This document shows positions 10,796-20,269 of a stretch of DNA of 64,000 bases, in pieces. Source of the DNA: Vreelandella piezotolerans (GTDB taxonomy: Bacteria; Pseudomonadota; Gammaproteobacteria; Pseudomonadales; Halomonadaceae). A program made the translations under genes and the position numbers. The notes beneath the pieces were generated by a model. That model was not told where the DNA came from. It did not search any database and saw only the letters and a list, made by a program, of their open reading frames with translations. Position 1 is the stretch's first letter; each line of letters starts with the position of its first letter. The DNA is taken from the NCBI RefSeq assembly GCF_012427705.1, contig NZ_CP048602.1, positions 2,418,001 to 2,482,000 of the forward strand, written 5' to 3'.

Positions 10796-11611
10796 GTGAA
10801 CAAAACCACCACGCTAATCACCGCCAGCGTATGCACGACCGCCTTGGCCTGGAGCGCTTCGCTACTCGCGGATGACGATTTCATTACGCTCGCCTCTACG
10901 ACCTCGACCGAAAACTCAGGACTGTTCGACGCCATCATTCCCACCTTCACCGAGGCCACCAGCATCGGTGTGCGCGTGGTGGCCGTCGGCACCGGACAGG
11001 CGTTCGAAATCGGCCGCCGTGGTGATGCCGACAGCCTTCTGGTACATGATACGGCAGGCGAGGAGCAGTTCGTGGCGGAAGGTTACGCTACGGAGCGTTT
11101 GGACGTGATGTACAACGACTTCGTGATCGTAGGGCCCAGCGACGACCCGGCGGGCATCAGTGACAGCGAGAGCGTCGCCGACGCCTTTGCACGTATCGCC
11201 GAGAGCGAATCACCGTTTGCCTCACGCGGCGATGATAGCGGTACGAACCGCGCCGAGCTGCGTTTGTGGGAAGATGCGGGCGTGACGCCCCAAGGCGAGT
11301 GGTACCGGGAGCTCGGCAGCGGTATGGGCCCGACATTGAACACCGCTGCGGGTATGGACGCTTACACCTTTACCGACCGTGCCACCTGGGTCGCGTTCGA
11401 TAATCCGCAAAACCTCACGCTGCTCTTCGAAGGCGACGAGGCGCTGTTCAATCAGTACGGCAGTCTACTGCTCTCGGAGGAGCGTCATCCGCACCTGAAG
11501 CACGATTTAGCCGCCCAGTGGCATCAATGGCTGGTCTCTGAGGAAGGCCAGCAGGCGATTGCCGACTTTGAAGTAGACGGCCAACAGTTGTTTTTCCCCA
11601 ACGCTGAGTAA
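10796..11611 (+). CDS. tupA: Tungstate-binding periplasmic protein
   Basis: 271-residue solute-binding protein with an N-terminal signal peptide (MNKTTTLITASVCTTALAWSAS, likely cleaved near SLLADD). The mature N-terminus carries LASTTSTENSGLFDAI, the TTTS-type oxyanion-binding segment typical of TupA, and later SPFASRGDDSGTNRAELRLW, another binding loop. Start is GTG at 10796, with AAAGGAG at 10783-10789 as ribosome site. It ends just before a strong 11-bp hairpin. Tungstate rather than molybdate specificity is inferred from the Tup-type gene set. Confidence 0.9.
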   Translation: MNKTTTLITASVCTTALAWSASLLADDDFITLASTTSTENSGLFDAIIPTFTEATSIGVRVVAVGTGQAFEIGRRGDADSLLVHDTAGEEQFVAEGYATERLDVMYNDFVIVGPSDDPAGISDSESVADAFARIAESESPFASRGDDSGTNRAELRLWEDAGVTPQGEWYRELGSGMGPTLNTAAGMDAYTFTDRATWVAFDNPQNLTLLFEGDEALFNQYGSLLLSEERHPHLKHDLAAQWHQWLVSEEGQQAIADFEVDGQQLFFPNAE

Positions 11612-11624
11612 GCCTATCGACAAA

Positions 11625-11653
11625 GCGCCAGCCCGCATTGAACGGGCTGGCGC
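11625..11653. terminator. Hairpin between convergent tupA and binding-protein gene
   Basis: Perfect 11-bp stem GCGCCAGCCCG (11625-11635) and CGGGCTGGCGC (11643-11653), loop CATTGAA. On the minus strand it is followed by TTTGTCG, on the plus strand by no T-run. It lies between the convergent stops, so it probably serves both directions, better for the minus strand. Confidence 0.7.
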
Positions 11654-11669
11654 AGGAATCACCCTCGGT

Positions 11670-13256
11670 TCAACTGGCGATCCACATCTTTTCGACCGAG
11701 CGAGTCGCTACTTCTCCCGGCACGTCGACATACCCCCGCACGTTGGCGCGATTGGCCGAAATCGAATCCATATACAGCGGTGCCACGGTGCTACCCTCCT
11801 GCTGATAGAGCACCTGAATGTCGTGGTACATCTGACGCCGCGTGGCCTCGTCCTGCTCGCCGCGCGCCGCGATGATCAATTGATCGAGCTGCTCATTGGC
11901 CCAGCGCGCTTCGTTCCACGGCGCGTTGGATAAATTGACCATGGAGAGATAGGCATCCGCCGTAGGGCGGCTCGACCAACCGGACGCGCAGAATTCGTGC
12001 TGACGCCACACTTCCGACCAATAGCCATCGGCGGGTACGCGATTGACCTCCAGCGGGATGCCTGCGCGCTGGGCCGACTGCTGATACAACTCCGCTGCCG
12101 ACACCGCCCCTTCGAAGGTCGCGCCATCCGCAGTGCTCAACCGAATGGGCCTGTCCATACCCGATTGGCGCCAATGGTGAAGCGCTTTGTCAGGATCGAA
12201 GGCGTGGCTGGGCAGGTCGGTGGTGAAATAGCGGTTGCTGGGGAACAGCGGCGTATCGTTACCTACTTGGCCATAGCCTTGCACCAGCAGATTCAACAGC
12301 TGCTCTCGGTCGAGGGCGTATTTCATGGCCAAACGAACGTCTTTGTTATCGAAGGGCGCACGATCAGCCAAGCCAGGAAACGTCACTTGGAAGCTGCCCG
12401 AATTACGGTTGATGGTGAGCGATGACGCGCCCTCCAAACGGCTGACGATGCTCGGCGTCACGCGGTTGACGAAGTGCACCGACCCACTCATCAGCGCCGC
12501 CACCCGGGCGGTGGCATCGTTGAAGGCGCGGGTTTCGACGCTATCGACGAAGGCACGATCCGACTTCCAGTAGTTGTCGTTGCGCTTGACCAGGGTACGC
12601 ACACCCGGCTCGAAGCTTTCCAGCACGAACGGCCCGGTGCCGATACCCTCATCGAAATTGGCACCTGCCGGCGTGATGGCAAAGTTTACCTCTCCCAGCA
12701 AATACGGCAGATCCATATTGGGGGCAGAGAGCGTCATGACCACGTCGTGGCTGCCACGGGCGGCCAGCTCGGTGATCTGCTCCATGTAGCCCTTCACCGC
12801 CGAGGGCGAGTCCTCGGCTCGGTGATGGTTCAGCGAGTAAACCACGTCCTCGGCGGTGAGGGTCTTGCCGTTGTGGAACGTCACCCCTTGCCGCAAGGTA
12901 AACACCCAGTGCGTCGCATCCGTCGTCTCCCAAGACTCGGCCAAACCGGGCGCCAGAGACCCGTCATCGTGAAGTTCGGTCAGGGTGTTAAACAGCTGGC
13001 GCCCCACATGGTACATGTACTGCTCGAAGTAGTAGGCCGGGTCCAGGCGGTCGCTGCTGGAGGCATTGTCGATCGCCAAAATGAGATGCCCGCCGCGTTG
13101 CGGAGTGGCCTCCGTTTGCGCGCTCGCCCAGCGCGGCAGCAGTAGCCCGCCCAAAGCGCTGGCAGACACCGACAGCGCGGCGGAGCGCTGCAGAAACTGG
13201 CGCCGGGTCACGCCTGCCAAGTGCCCCTCGGCGGGCACGTCCGTTCCTTTCTTCAT
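11670..13256 (-). CDS. Tat-exported ABC solute-binding protein, family 5 (DppA/OppA type)
   Basis: 528 residues. Twin-arginine signal TRRQFLQRSAALSVSASALGG ends near WASAQ, so it is predicted to be exported folded. The mature part is an SBP_bac_5 domain: YHVGRQLFNTLTELHDDGSLAPGLAESWETTD, FTLRQGVTFHNGKTLTAEDVVYSLN. Family members bind oligopeptides, nickel or opines; the ligand here is unknown. No permease or ATPase gene is next to it. It lies 37 bases downstream of mmuM on the same strand, probably co-transcribed. An internal GTG at 13238 has a better ribosome site (AAAGGA) than the ATG at 13256 and still keeps the RR motif. Confidence 0.88.
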   Translation of the reverse strand: MKKGTDVPAEGHLAGVTRRQFLQRSAALSVSASALGGLLLPRWASAQTEATPQRGGHLILAIDNASSSDRLDPAYYFEQYMYHVGRQLFNTLTELHDDGSLAPGLAESWETTDATHWVFTLRQGVTFHNGKTLTAEDVVYSLNHHRAEDSPSAVKGYMEQITELAARGSHDVVMTLSAPNMDLPYLLGEVNFAITPAGANFDEGIGTGPFVLESFEPGVRTLVKRNDNYWKSDRAFVDSVETRAFNDATARVAALMSGSVHFVNRVTPSIVSRLEGASSLTINRNSGSFQVTFPGLADRAPFDNKDVRLAMKYALDREQLLNLLVQGYGQVGNDTPLFPSNRYFTTDLPSHAFDPDKALHHWRQSGMDRPIRLSTADGATFEGAVSAAELYQQSAQRAGIPLEVNRVPADGYWSEVWRQHEFCASGWSSRPTADAYLSMVNLSNAPWNEARWANEQLDQLIIAARGEQDEATRRQMYHDIQVLYQQEGSTVAPLYMDSISANRANVRGYVDVPGEVATRSVEKMWIAS

Positions 13257-13293
13257 GGGGGAGTCGTCCTATGCAATCAATTACGACCAGCGG

Positions 13294-14184
13294 TCAGTCA
13301 CGCACCGCCTCGGCCAACTTGGCAATATGCTCGGGGCCAATGCCACAGCAGCCGCCGATCATGCTGGCCCCCGCCGCCTGCCAGCGCTTGGCGAAGTCGG
13401 CGTAGGCGTCTGGCCCCAGGTCATCGCGCATATCGCTCACACCGGCGTTGGCGGCGATGCGGTTGCTCTGCGGCACGAAGCTATTGGCGTACACCCCCAA
13501 ACGCAGCGTGGCCCCTTTGGCGTCCACGGCCGCCTGCGCCTGGCGTAGCGCCTCTTCCATCAACTCGGCTTGGCTACAGTTGAACAGCAGCGCCTCGCCA
13601 CCCGCCTCGAGCACCGCATTTACTGCCGCCTCCACCCCCTCGCCGGAGCGCAGCGCGCAGGGCAGTTCGCCGTTTTCGTCGGCGTCTTGCAAGGTGAACG
13701 AGAACCAACGCGGACGAGGATCGTTCCCCAGCGCAGTGGCCACCGCTCGAGCCTCCTGCGTGGCGCCCAGCGTCTCTGCCAGCCACACGTCCACGTAAGG
13801 GGCCTGCCCTTCGATCAGCGTTGCCAACAGCTCGGGCGCGCGCTGGGCATCGAAGAGCGCCGGCTGATAGGAGCCGAACAGCGGCGGCAGCGATCCGGCG
13901 ACGGTCACCGCCTCCCCCGCCACGCTGTCACGCGCCAACTTTCCCGCCAGCGTCGCCAGCGCCAGGCCGCGCTCGGCAAAACACGCCTCGCCAATATGAA
14001 ACGGCACGACGGCATAGGCATTGGTGGTAATCACCTCGGCGCCCGCTTGGATGAAAGCGCGATGCGCTTGGGTCACACACTCGGGGGCTTCCATGAGCGC
14101 CAGCGCCGACCACTCCGGCTGGCGAAACGGCGCTCCCAGCCGCTTTAACTCACGCCCTAAACCACCGTCCAATAGGGTTAACAT
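13294..14184 (-). CDS. mmuM: Homocysteine S-methyltransferase
   Basis: 296 residues. Transfers a methyl group from S-methylmethionine or a similar donor to homocysteine, giving methionine. The zinc ligands are visible: the cysteine in LLFNCSQAELM and the paired cysteines in MIGGCCGIGPEHI. N-terminus LLDGGLGRELKRLGAPF and AGAEVITTNAYAV are typical of the family. No S-methylmethionine permease (MmuP) is next to it; instead a Tat-exported binding protein follows. Its downstream partner suggests uptake-linked methyl-donor use, which is inference. Confidence 0.88.
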   Translation of the reverse strand: MLTLLDGGLGRELKRLGAPFRQPEWSALALMEAPECVTQAHRAFIQAGAEVITTNAYAVVPFHIGEACFAERGLALATLAGKLARDSVAGEAVTVAGSLPPLFGSYQPALFDAQRAPELLATLIEGQAPYVDVWLAETLGATQEARAVATALGNDPRPRWFSFTLQDADENGELPCALRSGEGVEAAVNAVLEAGGEALLFNCSQAELMEEALRQAQAAVDAKGATLRLGVYANSFVPQSNRIAANAGVSDMRDDLGPDAYADFAKRWQAAGASMIGGCCGIGPEHIAKLAEAVRD

Positions 14185-14222
14185 CGACTCTCGCTCCTTG
14201 GTGTCTCGATTCAGCTTTACCT

Positions 14223-14251
14223 AAAAGTTGACGCCGCAGAGCGGCGTCAAC
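14223..14251 (-). terminator. Rho-independent terminator of cysDN
   Basis: Stem GTTGACGCCGC (14227-14237) with GCGGCGTCAAC (14241-14251), three-base loop AGA on the plus strand. Read on the minus strand the stem is followed by TTTTAGG. It lies 22 bases past the cysN stop. Confidence 0.85.
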
Positions 14252-14272
14252 AAGGGTTCAATGGGGGCAGTG

Positions 14273-15718
14273 TTAGCGTCCCAGCAGTGACCCAATATCT
14301 TTGGCTTCCCAATGCGGGAAATGTTTACGCACCAGGGCGTTCAGATCGCGCTCGAAGGCCGCCCAGTCGGTGGTCACCGCCTGCTCGCGAGCGTTCACCA
14401 CGCCGCGAATCATACCCGCGCCCACGGTCACGTTGGTCAGCCGGTCGATCACGATGAAGCTGCCGGTGCCTGGGCTGGTGCGATAGTCGTCGACGGGGAT
14501 AGCGGCGGTCAACTCCACCTCACAGCGGGCAATGGCGTTGAGGCTCAACGCATCGGTGGCATGCTTCTCCAGCGTGTTGACGTCTATCTGGTACTCGATG
14601 GCGCTGACCTGCCCCGCCAAATCCCGGGTGGCCAGCTTGATGTCGTAGAGCTTGCCGGGCGTGAGGGCATCTTCGTGCATCCACACGATATCGGCGCTGA
14701 AGACGTTCGACAGCGGAATCTCGGCATCGGCGCTGACGATCCAATCGCCGCGGGAAATGTCGATCTCGTCTTCCAGGGTGACGGTCACCGCCTGGCCGGG
14801 ATAGGCCGCATCCAAGTCGCCGTCGAAGGTCACCACGCGCGCCACACGGGACGTTTTACCGGACGGCAGCGCCTTGACCGCCTGGCCTGGGCGCAACACT
14901 CCTGCCGAGAGCGTGCCGCAGTAACCCCGAAAGTCCAGGTTCGGGCGATTGACGTACTGAACAGGCAGACGCAAGTCGGTGAGGTTCTGGTCGCGGGTGA
15001 TCTCGACGTTTTCCAGCAGTTCGATCAGCGTTTTGCCCTCGTAGCGCTGGCCATCCTCGAAGTACCAGGGCGTTTGCTCGCTGCGGTTGACGACGTTGTC
15101 GCCATTGAGCGCCGACATTGGCACGAAGCGGATGTCCGGCGCCTGCAGGTTGGTGGCGAATTCGCGGTACTCGTCGACGATCTCGTTGAAGCGCGCTTCC
15201 GAGAAGCCCACTAAGTCCATCTTATTGACCGCAATGACCAAGTGCTGAATACCCAGCAGGTCGGCAATGAAGCTGTGGCGACGTGTCTGGGTCTGCACAC
15301 CGTAACGTGCGTCGATCAAAATGATCGCCAAACTGGCCGTCGAGGCGCCCGTGGCCATGTTGCGGGTGTACTGCTCATGTCCTGGCGTGTCGGCAATGAT
15401 GAACTTGCGCTTGTCCGTGGAGAAGAAACGATAGGCCACATCGATGGTGATGCCCTGCTCGCGCTCGGACTGCAAGCCATCCACAAGCAGTGCCAGATCC
15501 ACCGTATCGCCGGTGGTGCCGCTGGTTTTAGAGGCCTGGGTGATGGCTGCCAATTGATCCTCGAAGATCATCTTGGAGTCATGGAGCATCCGGCCGATGA
15601 GGGTAGATTTACCGTCATCGACGCTGCCGCAGGTAATGAAGCGCAGCAGGTCTTTGTTTTCGTGCTCGTGCAGATATTGCTCGATGTTATCGGCAATTAA
15701 CGTCGATTGGTGTGCCAT
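14273..15718 (-). CDS. cysN: Sulfate adenylyltransferase subunit 1 (GTPase)
   Basis: GTPase subunit of ATP sulfurylase; GTP hydrolysis drives CysD-catalysed formation of adenosine-5'-phosphosulfate from sulfate. 481 residues. G motifs: [19 protein letters not shown] (G1), [18 protein letters not shown] (G3), [10 protein letters not shown] (G4). There is no C-terminal APS kinase fusion, so CysC must be encoded elsewhere. Its ATG shares one base with the cysD stop (TAATG), giving translational coupling. The operon ends in a strong terminator at 14223-14251. cysQ, which removes the later by-product PAP, is at 58512. Confidence 0.96.
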   Translation of the reverse strand: MAHQSTLIADNIEQYLHEHENKDLLRFITCGSVDDGKSTLIGRMLHDSKMIFEDQLAAITQASKTSGTTGDTVDLALLVDGLQSEREQGITIDVAYRFFSTDKRKFIIADTPGHEQYTRNMATGASTASLAIILIDARYGVQTQTRRHSFIADLLGIQHLVIAVNKMDLVGFSEARFNEIVDEYREFATNLQAPDIRFVPMSALNGDNVVNRSEQTPWYFEDGQRYEGKTLIELLENVEITRDQNLTDLRLPVQYVNRPNLDFRGYCGTLSAGVLRPGQAVKALPSGKTSRVARVVTFDGDLDAAYPGQAVTVTLEDEIDISRGDWIVSADAEIPLSNVFSADIVWMHEDALTPGKLYDIKLATRDLAGQVSAIEYQIDVNTLEKHATDALSLNAIARCEVELTAAIPVDDYRTSPGTGSFIVIDRLTNVTVGAGMIRGVVNAREQAVTTDWAAFERDLNALVRKHFPHWEAKDIGSLLGR

Positions 15719-16677
15719 TAGAAGTACCCCTCACGCTTTTTCTTCTCCATGGAACCGGCCTGGTCGTGGTCGATGGCACGGCCGCTGCGCTCGCTGGTTT
15801 TGGTCAACAGCATCTCCTGGATGATTTCCGGCAGCGTGGCGGCCTTGGACTCCACCGCGCCGGTGAGCGGGTAGCAGCCCAGGGTTCGGAAACGCACCCA
15901 CTTCTCTTCAGGCACTTCGCCAGGCGCTAACGGCAGACGGTCATCGTCCACCATGATCTGCATGCCGTCGCGCTCGACCACCGGGCGTTTGGCGGCGTAA
16001 TACAGCGGCACGATCGGAATCGACTCGAGGTAGATGTACTGCCAGATATCCAGCTCGGTCCAGTTGGAGAGCGGAAAGACACGAATCGACTCGCCTTTAT
16101 TGACCTTGGCGTTGTAGACGTTCCACAGTTCGGGGCGCTGGCTCTTCGGGTCCCAGCGATGGTACTTGTCACGGAAGGAGTAAACGCGCTCTTTAGCGCG
16201 CGATGCTTCCTCGTCGCGGCGCGCACCGCCAAACGCGGCATCGAAACCATGTTGGGTCAAGGCCTGCTTGAGCGCCTGGGTTTTCATGATGTCGGTGTAC
16301 TTGGCACTACCGTGATCGAAGGGGTTGATATTGGCCGCCCGCCCCTCCTCGTTGGTGTGCACGATCAGCTCCATGCCAGCTTCTTCCGCCATACGGTTGC
16401 GGAACGCGATCATTTCGCGGAATTTCCAGGTGGTGTCGATGTGCATTAGCGGGAACGGCGGCGTGCCGGGATAGAAGGCTTTGCGCGCCAGGTGCAGCAT
16501 CACCGAGGAGTCTTTACCGATGGAGTACATCATCACCGGATTGCTGAACTCCGCCGCCACTTCTCGAATGATATGGATCGACTCGGCTTCGAGCTGCTTC
16601 AAGTGGGTCAGTCGGGCAGCATCTGGTGCGCTTGGCACCTGTTGCGACGCCGCCGACGGCGCAGAAAACTGGTTCAT
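15718..16677 (-). CDS. cysD: Sulfate adenylyltransferase subunit 2
   Basis: Catalytic adenylyltransferase subunit of ATP sulfurylase, 319 residues, a PP-loop family member. Seen: the PP-loop region [59 protein letters not shown], and [15 protein letters not shown]. First gene of cysDN. The 188 bases upstream to cpdA contain a very AT-rich block (about 16808-16855), the usual place for a CysB-activated promoter, though I cannot define a CysB site. Confidence 0.96.
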   Translation of the reverse strand: MNQFSAPSAASQQVPSAPDAARLTHLKQLEAESIHIIREVAAEFSNPVMMYSIGKDSSVMLHLARKAFYPGTPPFPLMHIDTTWKFREMIAFRNRMAEEAGMELIVHTNEEGRAANINPFDHGSAKYTDIMKTQALKQALTQHGFDAAFGGARRDEEASRAKERVYSFRDKYHRWDPKSQRPELWNVYNAKVNKGESIRVFPLSNWTELDIWQYIYLESIPIVPLYYAAKRPVVERDGMQIMVDDDRLPLAPGEVPEEKWVRFRTLGCYPLTGAVESKAATLPEIIQEMLLTKTSERSGRAIDHDQAGSMEKKKREGYF

Positions 16678-16865
16678 TACCTACTCCCTCACAAAACGGT
16701 GCTTGCGTTTATTAGACGGCTTTTCAAGGAAGCCTTTGCAAACAGGTACACTGCCCAGCGCGTACGAAACGCAAAGCGGGCATTTGTGGGTAGGGTAACG
16801 CCAGGTCAATAATAACCCAAAAGAATTAATAACTATCTTTTTAGAACCATAATGCCTAACAGACG

Positions 16866-17600
16866 CTAGACGGCGACGCGCTCCACCCAGGTCTGCCACT
16901 CATGGCCGTGAATATCGACGATACGATAGCCAGGGCGCGACGCTTCATCGATGGCAAACGCCTCTGCGCCCGGCAGAAACTGGTCTGACATGGCCGGGCA
17001 GCCGTAGACCCCGATATCACTGCCTGCCACTGGATGAAACTGCGCATAGGCTTGATGGGCATGGCCAAACAGAATCATCTTGACCTGCGGGTAAGCACTC
17101 AACAGCTGCCAAAACGCCTCGCGGTCTTGCAGGCCGATGGCATCCATCCAGGCAGCCCCCACATCCACCGGCGGGTGGTGCATGGCAATTATTGTAGGGC
17201 GATCGTCTTGCTCGAGCCGCCCTGCCAGCGCGCTCAGGGTATCGCTCCCTAACTCGCCGTGGGGCTTGCCGACGACCTGGGTATCGAGCAACAGCAAGCG
17301 CCACTGATCCAAATCCACTTCGTCGAGCAGCGGCTGCTCGGCACTCATCAGCTCTAGCTGATCATGGTTACCCGGTATCCAAAACCACGGACAGGGCATC
17401 GCACTCAGCGCTTCTCGGGCGTGGGCATAGGACGCGGCAGTTTCGTCTTGGCTGACATCCCCTGTGAACACGACGACGTCGGGTCGCTCGGCAGCAACGG
17501 CTTCCAGTACGCGCTGGAACTGCTGCCACGGAATACCCGCGCGGGAGCGCGCCCGTTTATCTGCATGTAAGTGTGAATCGGTGATTTGGATAAGCCGCAT
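16866..17600 (-). CDS. cpdA: 3',5'-cyclic AMP phosphodiesterase
   Basis: Hydrolyses cAMP to AMP, lowering Crp signalling. 244 residues of the class III calcineurin-like metallophosphoesterase fold. Metal ligands seen in order: DSHLH near the N-terminus, VVFTGDVSQDE, WIPGNHDQLE, AMHHPP and FGHAHQAYAQF. These match CpdA in spacing and length. Third gene in the nudF-yqiB-cpdA order also found in E. coli, 39 bases after yqiB. Confidence 0.92.
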   Translation of the reverse strand: MRLIQITDSHLHADKRARSRAGIPWQQFQRVLEAVAAERPDVVVFTGDVSQDETAASYAHAREALSAMPCPWFWIPGNHDQLELMSAEQPLLDEVDLDQWRLLLLDTQVVGKPHGELGSDTLSALAGRLEQDDRPTIIAMHHPPVDVGAAWMDAIGLQDREAFWQLLSAYPQVKMILFGHAHQAYAQFHPVAGSDIGVYGCPAMSDQFLPGAEAFAIDEASRPGYRIVDIHGHEWQTWVERVAV

Positions 17601-17639
17601 TCACCTGGCTCCCTTGACCTGAATCGTATACGACGTGAA

Positions 17640-18086
17640 TTAACGTAGTTCGGGTATGTCCACAGCATGCCCATGGGCAAGGCCGTGGGCCAACCATTCG
17701 CCTAGGAAGCAATTGAGCTGAAGCTTCTCGTCCGGCTGGTGCATACGGGCGTTGGGATAGCGGTAGCGGCCGCTGAAGTGGCGTTCGCGCTGAAAATCGA
17801 TGACCTCCGCCATACGCACATCATGATAGAGATGTACCCGCATGCGCGGCCCTTCGATGACGCTATCCAGTGGCCCGCTCTGGGTCACTTCCACCAGCGT
17901 GGTATAGGGCGCTTGCTGAAGAATGGTGAGATGCAGATCGCCAAAGTGCTGGTGGTCGCCACGCAGGGCGATATCACGGCGCTGACCGCTCTCCATATCC
18001 CCCACCAGACGCAACAGGCGCAAATAGTTCGCGCTGCATTCGCCCTGCAGGGTTTTTAAATCGGTAACGTAGGCGGCTCTTGCCAT
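17640..18086 (-). CDS. yqiB: YqiB family protein (DUF1249)
   Basis: 148-residue cytosolic protein of the DUF1249 family; function unknown. Typical segments: ECSANYLRLLRLVGDM, LTILQQAPYTTLVEVTQSG, RMRVHLYHDVRMAEVIDFQRERHFSGRYRYPN and KLQLNCFLGEWLAHGLAHGH. It lies between nudF (9 bases) and cpdA (39 bases) exactly as in enterobacteria, so the three are likely one operon. Position and domain together make the identification safe; they do not reveal a role. Confidence 0.9.
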   Translation of the reverse strand: MARAAYVTDLKTLQGECSANYLRLLRLVGDMESGQRRDIALRGDHQHFGDLHLTILQQAPYTTLVEVTQSGPLDSVIEGPRMRVHLYHDVRMAEVIDFQRERHFSGRYRYPNARMHQPDEKLQLNCFLGEWLAHGLAHGHAVDIPELR

Positions 18087-18095
18087 GATGACTCC

Positions 18096-18746
18096 TTACT
18101 GGGTTCGCTTGGCGTCCGTCGTCGAGAGGGCGGCGCGTTGCGAGGCGGCACGCAGCGATGCCCGCTGCCCCGCCAGCCAATGCAGCCCAATCAACGACAT
18201 GGCGTTGTCGAGTCTTCCCTGCTCTAAGAGTTCCCAAGCACGAGTAAACGTGACGATATGCACGCGGATGTCTTCGTGCTCATCGTCCACGCCATACACA
18301 CCGCCTAGCCCTTGGGTATCCACTAGGCCGCAAAACAGCGTCACACGCTCGTTGCAGGCGCCGGGGCTAGGGTAGTAGGTGTGCAATTTGGTCAGTTGCC
18401 CTACTTGGCAGCCGGCCTCTTCCACCGCTTCGCGTCGAGCAACGTCCTCCAGGGATTCCTCTTTATCCACGAGACCCGCGACGAATTCTAATTTCCACGG
18501 AGAGGCGGGGTCATCGATCGCCCCGGCGCGAAACTGCTCGACTAGCACCAGCGCGTCACGGTGTGGATCGTACAAAAGCACACCGACCGCATCGTGGCGG
18601 TGATGCACTTCGCGGCGCATGGCTTTGCTCCAGCCACCCTCGAACAAGCGATGGCGCAGCTCCAGCGCTTCCAGGCGAAAGAAACCTTGATAGAGGGTAT
18701 CGCGTTGGATGAGCTCGACATCCTCACGACCAAGCGTAGGGCCCAT
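18096..18746 (-). CDS. nudF: ADP-ribose pyrophosphatase (NUDIX)
   Basis: 216 residues. Hydrolyses ADP-ribose to AMP and ribose-5-phosphate. The complete Nudix box is present: G-LVDKE-E-SLEDVAR-REAVEEAGC, fitting Gx5Ex7REUxEExGU. Preceding LVEQFRAGAIDDPASPWKLEFVAG is the usual substrate-loop region of NudF. First gene of the nudF-yqiB-cpdA operon; the 106 bases upstream to the TPR-protein stop show no obvious terminator. Confidence 0.93.
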   Translation of the reverse strand: MGPTLGREDVELIQRDTLYQGFFRLEALELRHRLFEGGWSKAMRREVHHRHDAVGVLLYDPHRDALVLVEQFRAGAIDDPASPWKLEFVAGLVDKEESLEDVARREAVEEAGCQVGQLTKLHTYYPSPGACNERVTLFCGLVDTQGLGGVYGVDDEHEDIRVHIVTFTRAWELLEQGRLDNAMSLIGLHWLAGQRASLRAASQRAALSTTDAKRTQ

Positions 18747-18852
18747 ACGGCACTCCCGGTGTTCACAATCGTCCTATTATCAATGCTGCTCACCGGGAAT
18801 GCCAATGCGGTGATTAACCGCGCGTAGGGTTCAGGGGAAAAGGTACATCATT

Positions 18853-19497
18853 TCATAGCTGACCAAGCAACGCCTCGGCCTCACGGCGCAGCGCCTCATC
18901 GGACACCTGGCGATTCTCTCGGGCCGTGCCGTTCACCGCGCGCTGGGCATGCTCGCGCGCCGCTGGGGTGTTGCCCTCTTCTTTTAAAAACGCCGCGTAG
19001 TAGTAGTTGACATCGATGCCGTCCGGGCGCAGCTCCAGCGCGCGCTGGAACATGCGCTCGGCAGTATCGCTGTTACCAAATCCCAGCGGGCGGCCTGGGG
19101 CTCGGTCATATAAAGCACCCAGCGTGACATAGGCCGAGCCGTTGCCTCCCGTGGGGTCGATCTCGATGGCGCGCTCCAACACGTCGCGGGCGTCACCGGC
19201 CGTCCCCAGCGCGCCCAATCCACCGCGTTCACGCGCGTAGGAGGCCAGCACAATACCCTGCCAAATCAGCACCTCGGCCTCATTGGGATACTGGTTGGCG
19301 AGCTGCTCGGCTTCGCTGGCGAGCGCTTTCAGCGTGTCTTCCCGCTGATTCGCGGGCATTTGCGTCACCGTGTGCTCCCAACGGTTCTTGAGTGAAAAGA
19401 CCTCCCCCTCGAACGCCGATGCACTCAAGGGGGCCAGCGCCAGCGTGCTGCCCAGGGCGGCGGCGATCAACAAGCGGGAAAAGGGAATAGCGCGCAT
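18853..19497 (-). CDS. Exported TPR-repeat protein
   Basis: 214 residues with a cleavable signal peptide (hydrophobic RLLIAAALGSTLALAPLSASAFEG, AxA site near residue 28). The remainder is helical, with tetratricopeptide-like repeats: DARDVLERAIEIDPTGGNGSAYVTLGALYD and SDTAERMFQRALELRPDGIDVNYYYAAFL. Periplasmic scaffold or assembly role is plausible, but nothing in the sequence or neighbourhood shows the partner. Transcribed divergently from greB. Confidence 0.8.
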   Translation of the reverse strand: MRAIPFSRLLIAAALGSTLALAPLSASAFEGEVFSLKNRWEHTVTQMPANQREDTLKALASEAEQLANQYPNEAEVLIWQGIVLASYARERGGLGALGTAGDARDVLERAIEIDPTGGNGSAYVTLGALYDRAPGRPLGFGNSDTAERMFQRALELRPDGIDVNYYYAAFLKEEGNTPAAREHAQRAVNGTARENRQVSDEALRREAEALLGQL

Positions 19498-19694
19498 GGA
19501 AACCTCCAGGTTTGTTGTTGTAGCGGCTTTTTCATCGGGGCCTTCAGGCCCAACGATAGCTTACCTAGACAATGTAACGAACGTTTGAATGATTCGCCAG
19601 ACATTCACGACGTTGTTATAAAACACCCCCTCGACGTAAGCTTATGGCTACCCGCAGAAGCGCCCGTTTGGGCGTACAAGGAGACGATGGACGT

Positions 19695-20237
19695 ATGAAA
19701 GGTCGCAACATGACCCGCTGGCGGGATCCGGCGAAAGACCCACGCCAAGCGCCCAAAAGCAATTTGATCACCGCCGAAGGGGCCGCCCGACTGCGCGGCA
19801 TTCTCGATCACCTTTCACGGGTAAAGCGCCCGGCGCTATCCGCCAAAGTGGGCGAAGCCGCCGCGCTGGGTGACCGCAGCGAAAATGCGGATTACACCTA
19901 TAACAAGAAGGAACTCAACCGAGTCATTGCGCGCATCCGCTATCTCACCAAGCGGCTCGACGAGTTGCAGGTAGTGGACCGACTGCCCGCCAATACCGAC
20001 AAGGTCTTTTTTGGGGCCTACGTGAGTCTGGAGGACGACGAGGGAGCAACACTTCAGATTCGCATCGTCGGCCACGACGAGCTCGATACGCAAAAGCGCT
20101 GGATCAGCATCGACGCGCCCATGGCAAAGGCACTGTTGGGCAAAGAGGTCGATGACGACGTCACGGTGCTGACTCCCAACGGCGAAACGTTCTATACCGT
20201 GACGGCCATTCACTACGATACGCCAAGCGGCCCATGA
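19695..20237 (+). CDS. greB: Transcription elongation factor GreB
   Basis: Rescues backtracked RNA polymerase by stimulating transcript cleavage. An N-terminal coiled coil (about residues 20-90, AEGAARLRGILDHLSRVKRP to KRLDELQVVD) has the acidic tip signature AALGDRSENADYTYNKK; the C-terminal FKBP-like domain contains VFFGAYVSLEDDEGA and ISIDAPMAKALLGKEVDDDV. Start chosen at ATG 19695, ten bases after AGGAGA; ATG 19710 is an alternative. Longer N-terminus than E. coli GreB. GreB is favoured over GreA by the KVFFGA and long linker sequence. Confidence 0.92.
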   Translation: MKGRNMTRWRDPAKDPRQAPKSNLITAEGAARLRGILDHLSRVKRPALSAKVGEAAALGDRSENADYTYNKKELNRVIARIRYLTKRLDELQVVDRLPANTDKVFFGAYVSLEDDEGATLQIRIVGHDELDTQKRWISIDAPMAKALLGKEVDDDVTVLTPNGETFYTVTAIHYDTPSGP

Positions 20238-20269
20238 GCTCGACGCCAAAGAACAACAGCCAAAGACGA

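Noticed and set aside
14312..15214. 300-codon open frame on the plus strand
   Set aside because: Antisense to cysN in a GC-rich, codon-biased region; no plausible protein features.
16678..16865. CysB-dependent promoter upstream of cysD
   Set aside because: An AT-rich block and a TTGACC hexamer are present, but no convincing -10 or CysB site could be set by eye.
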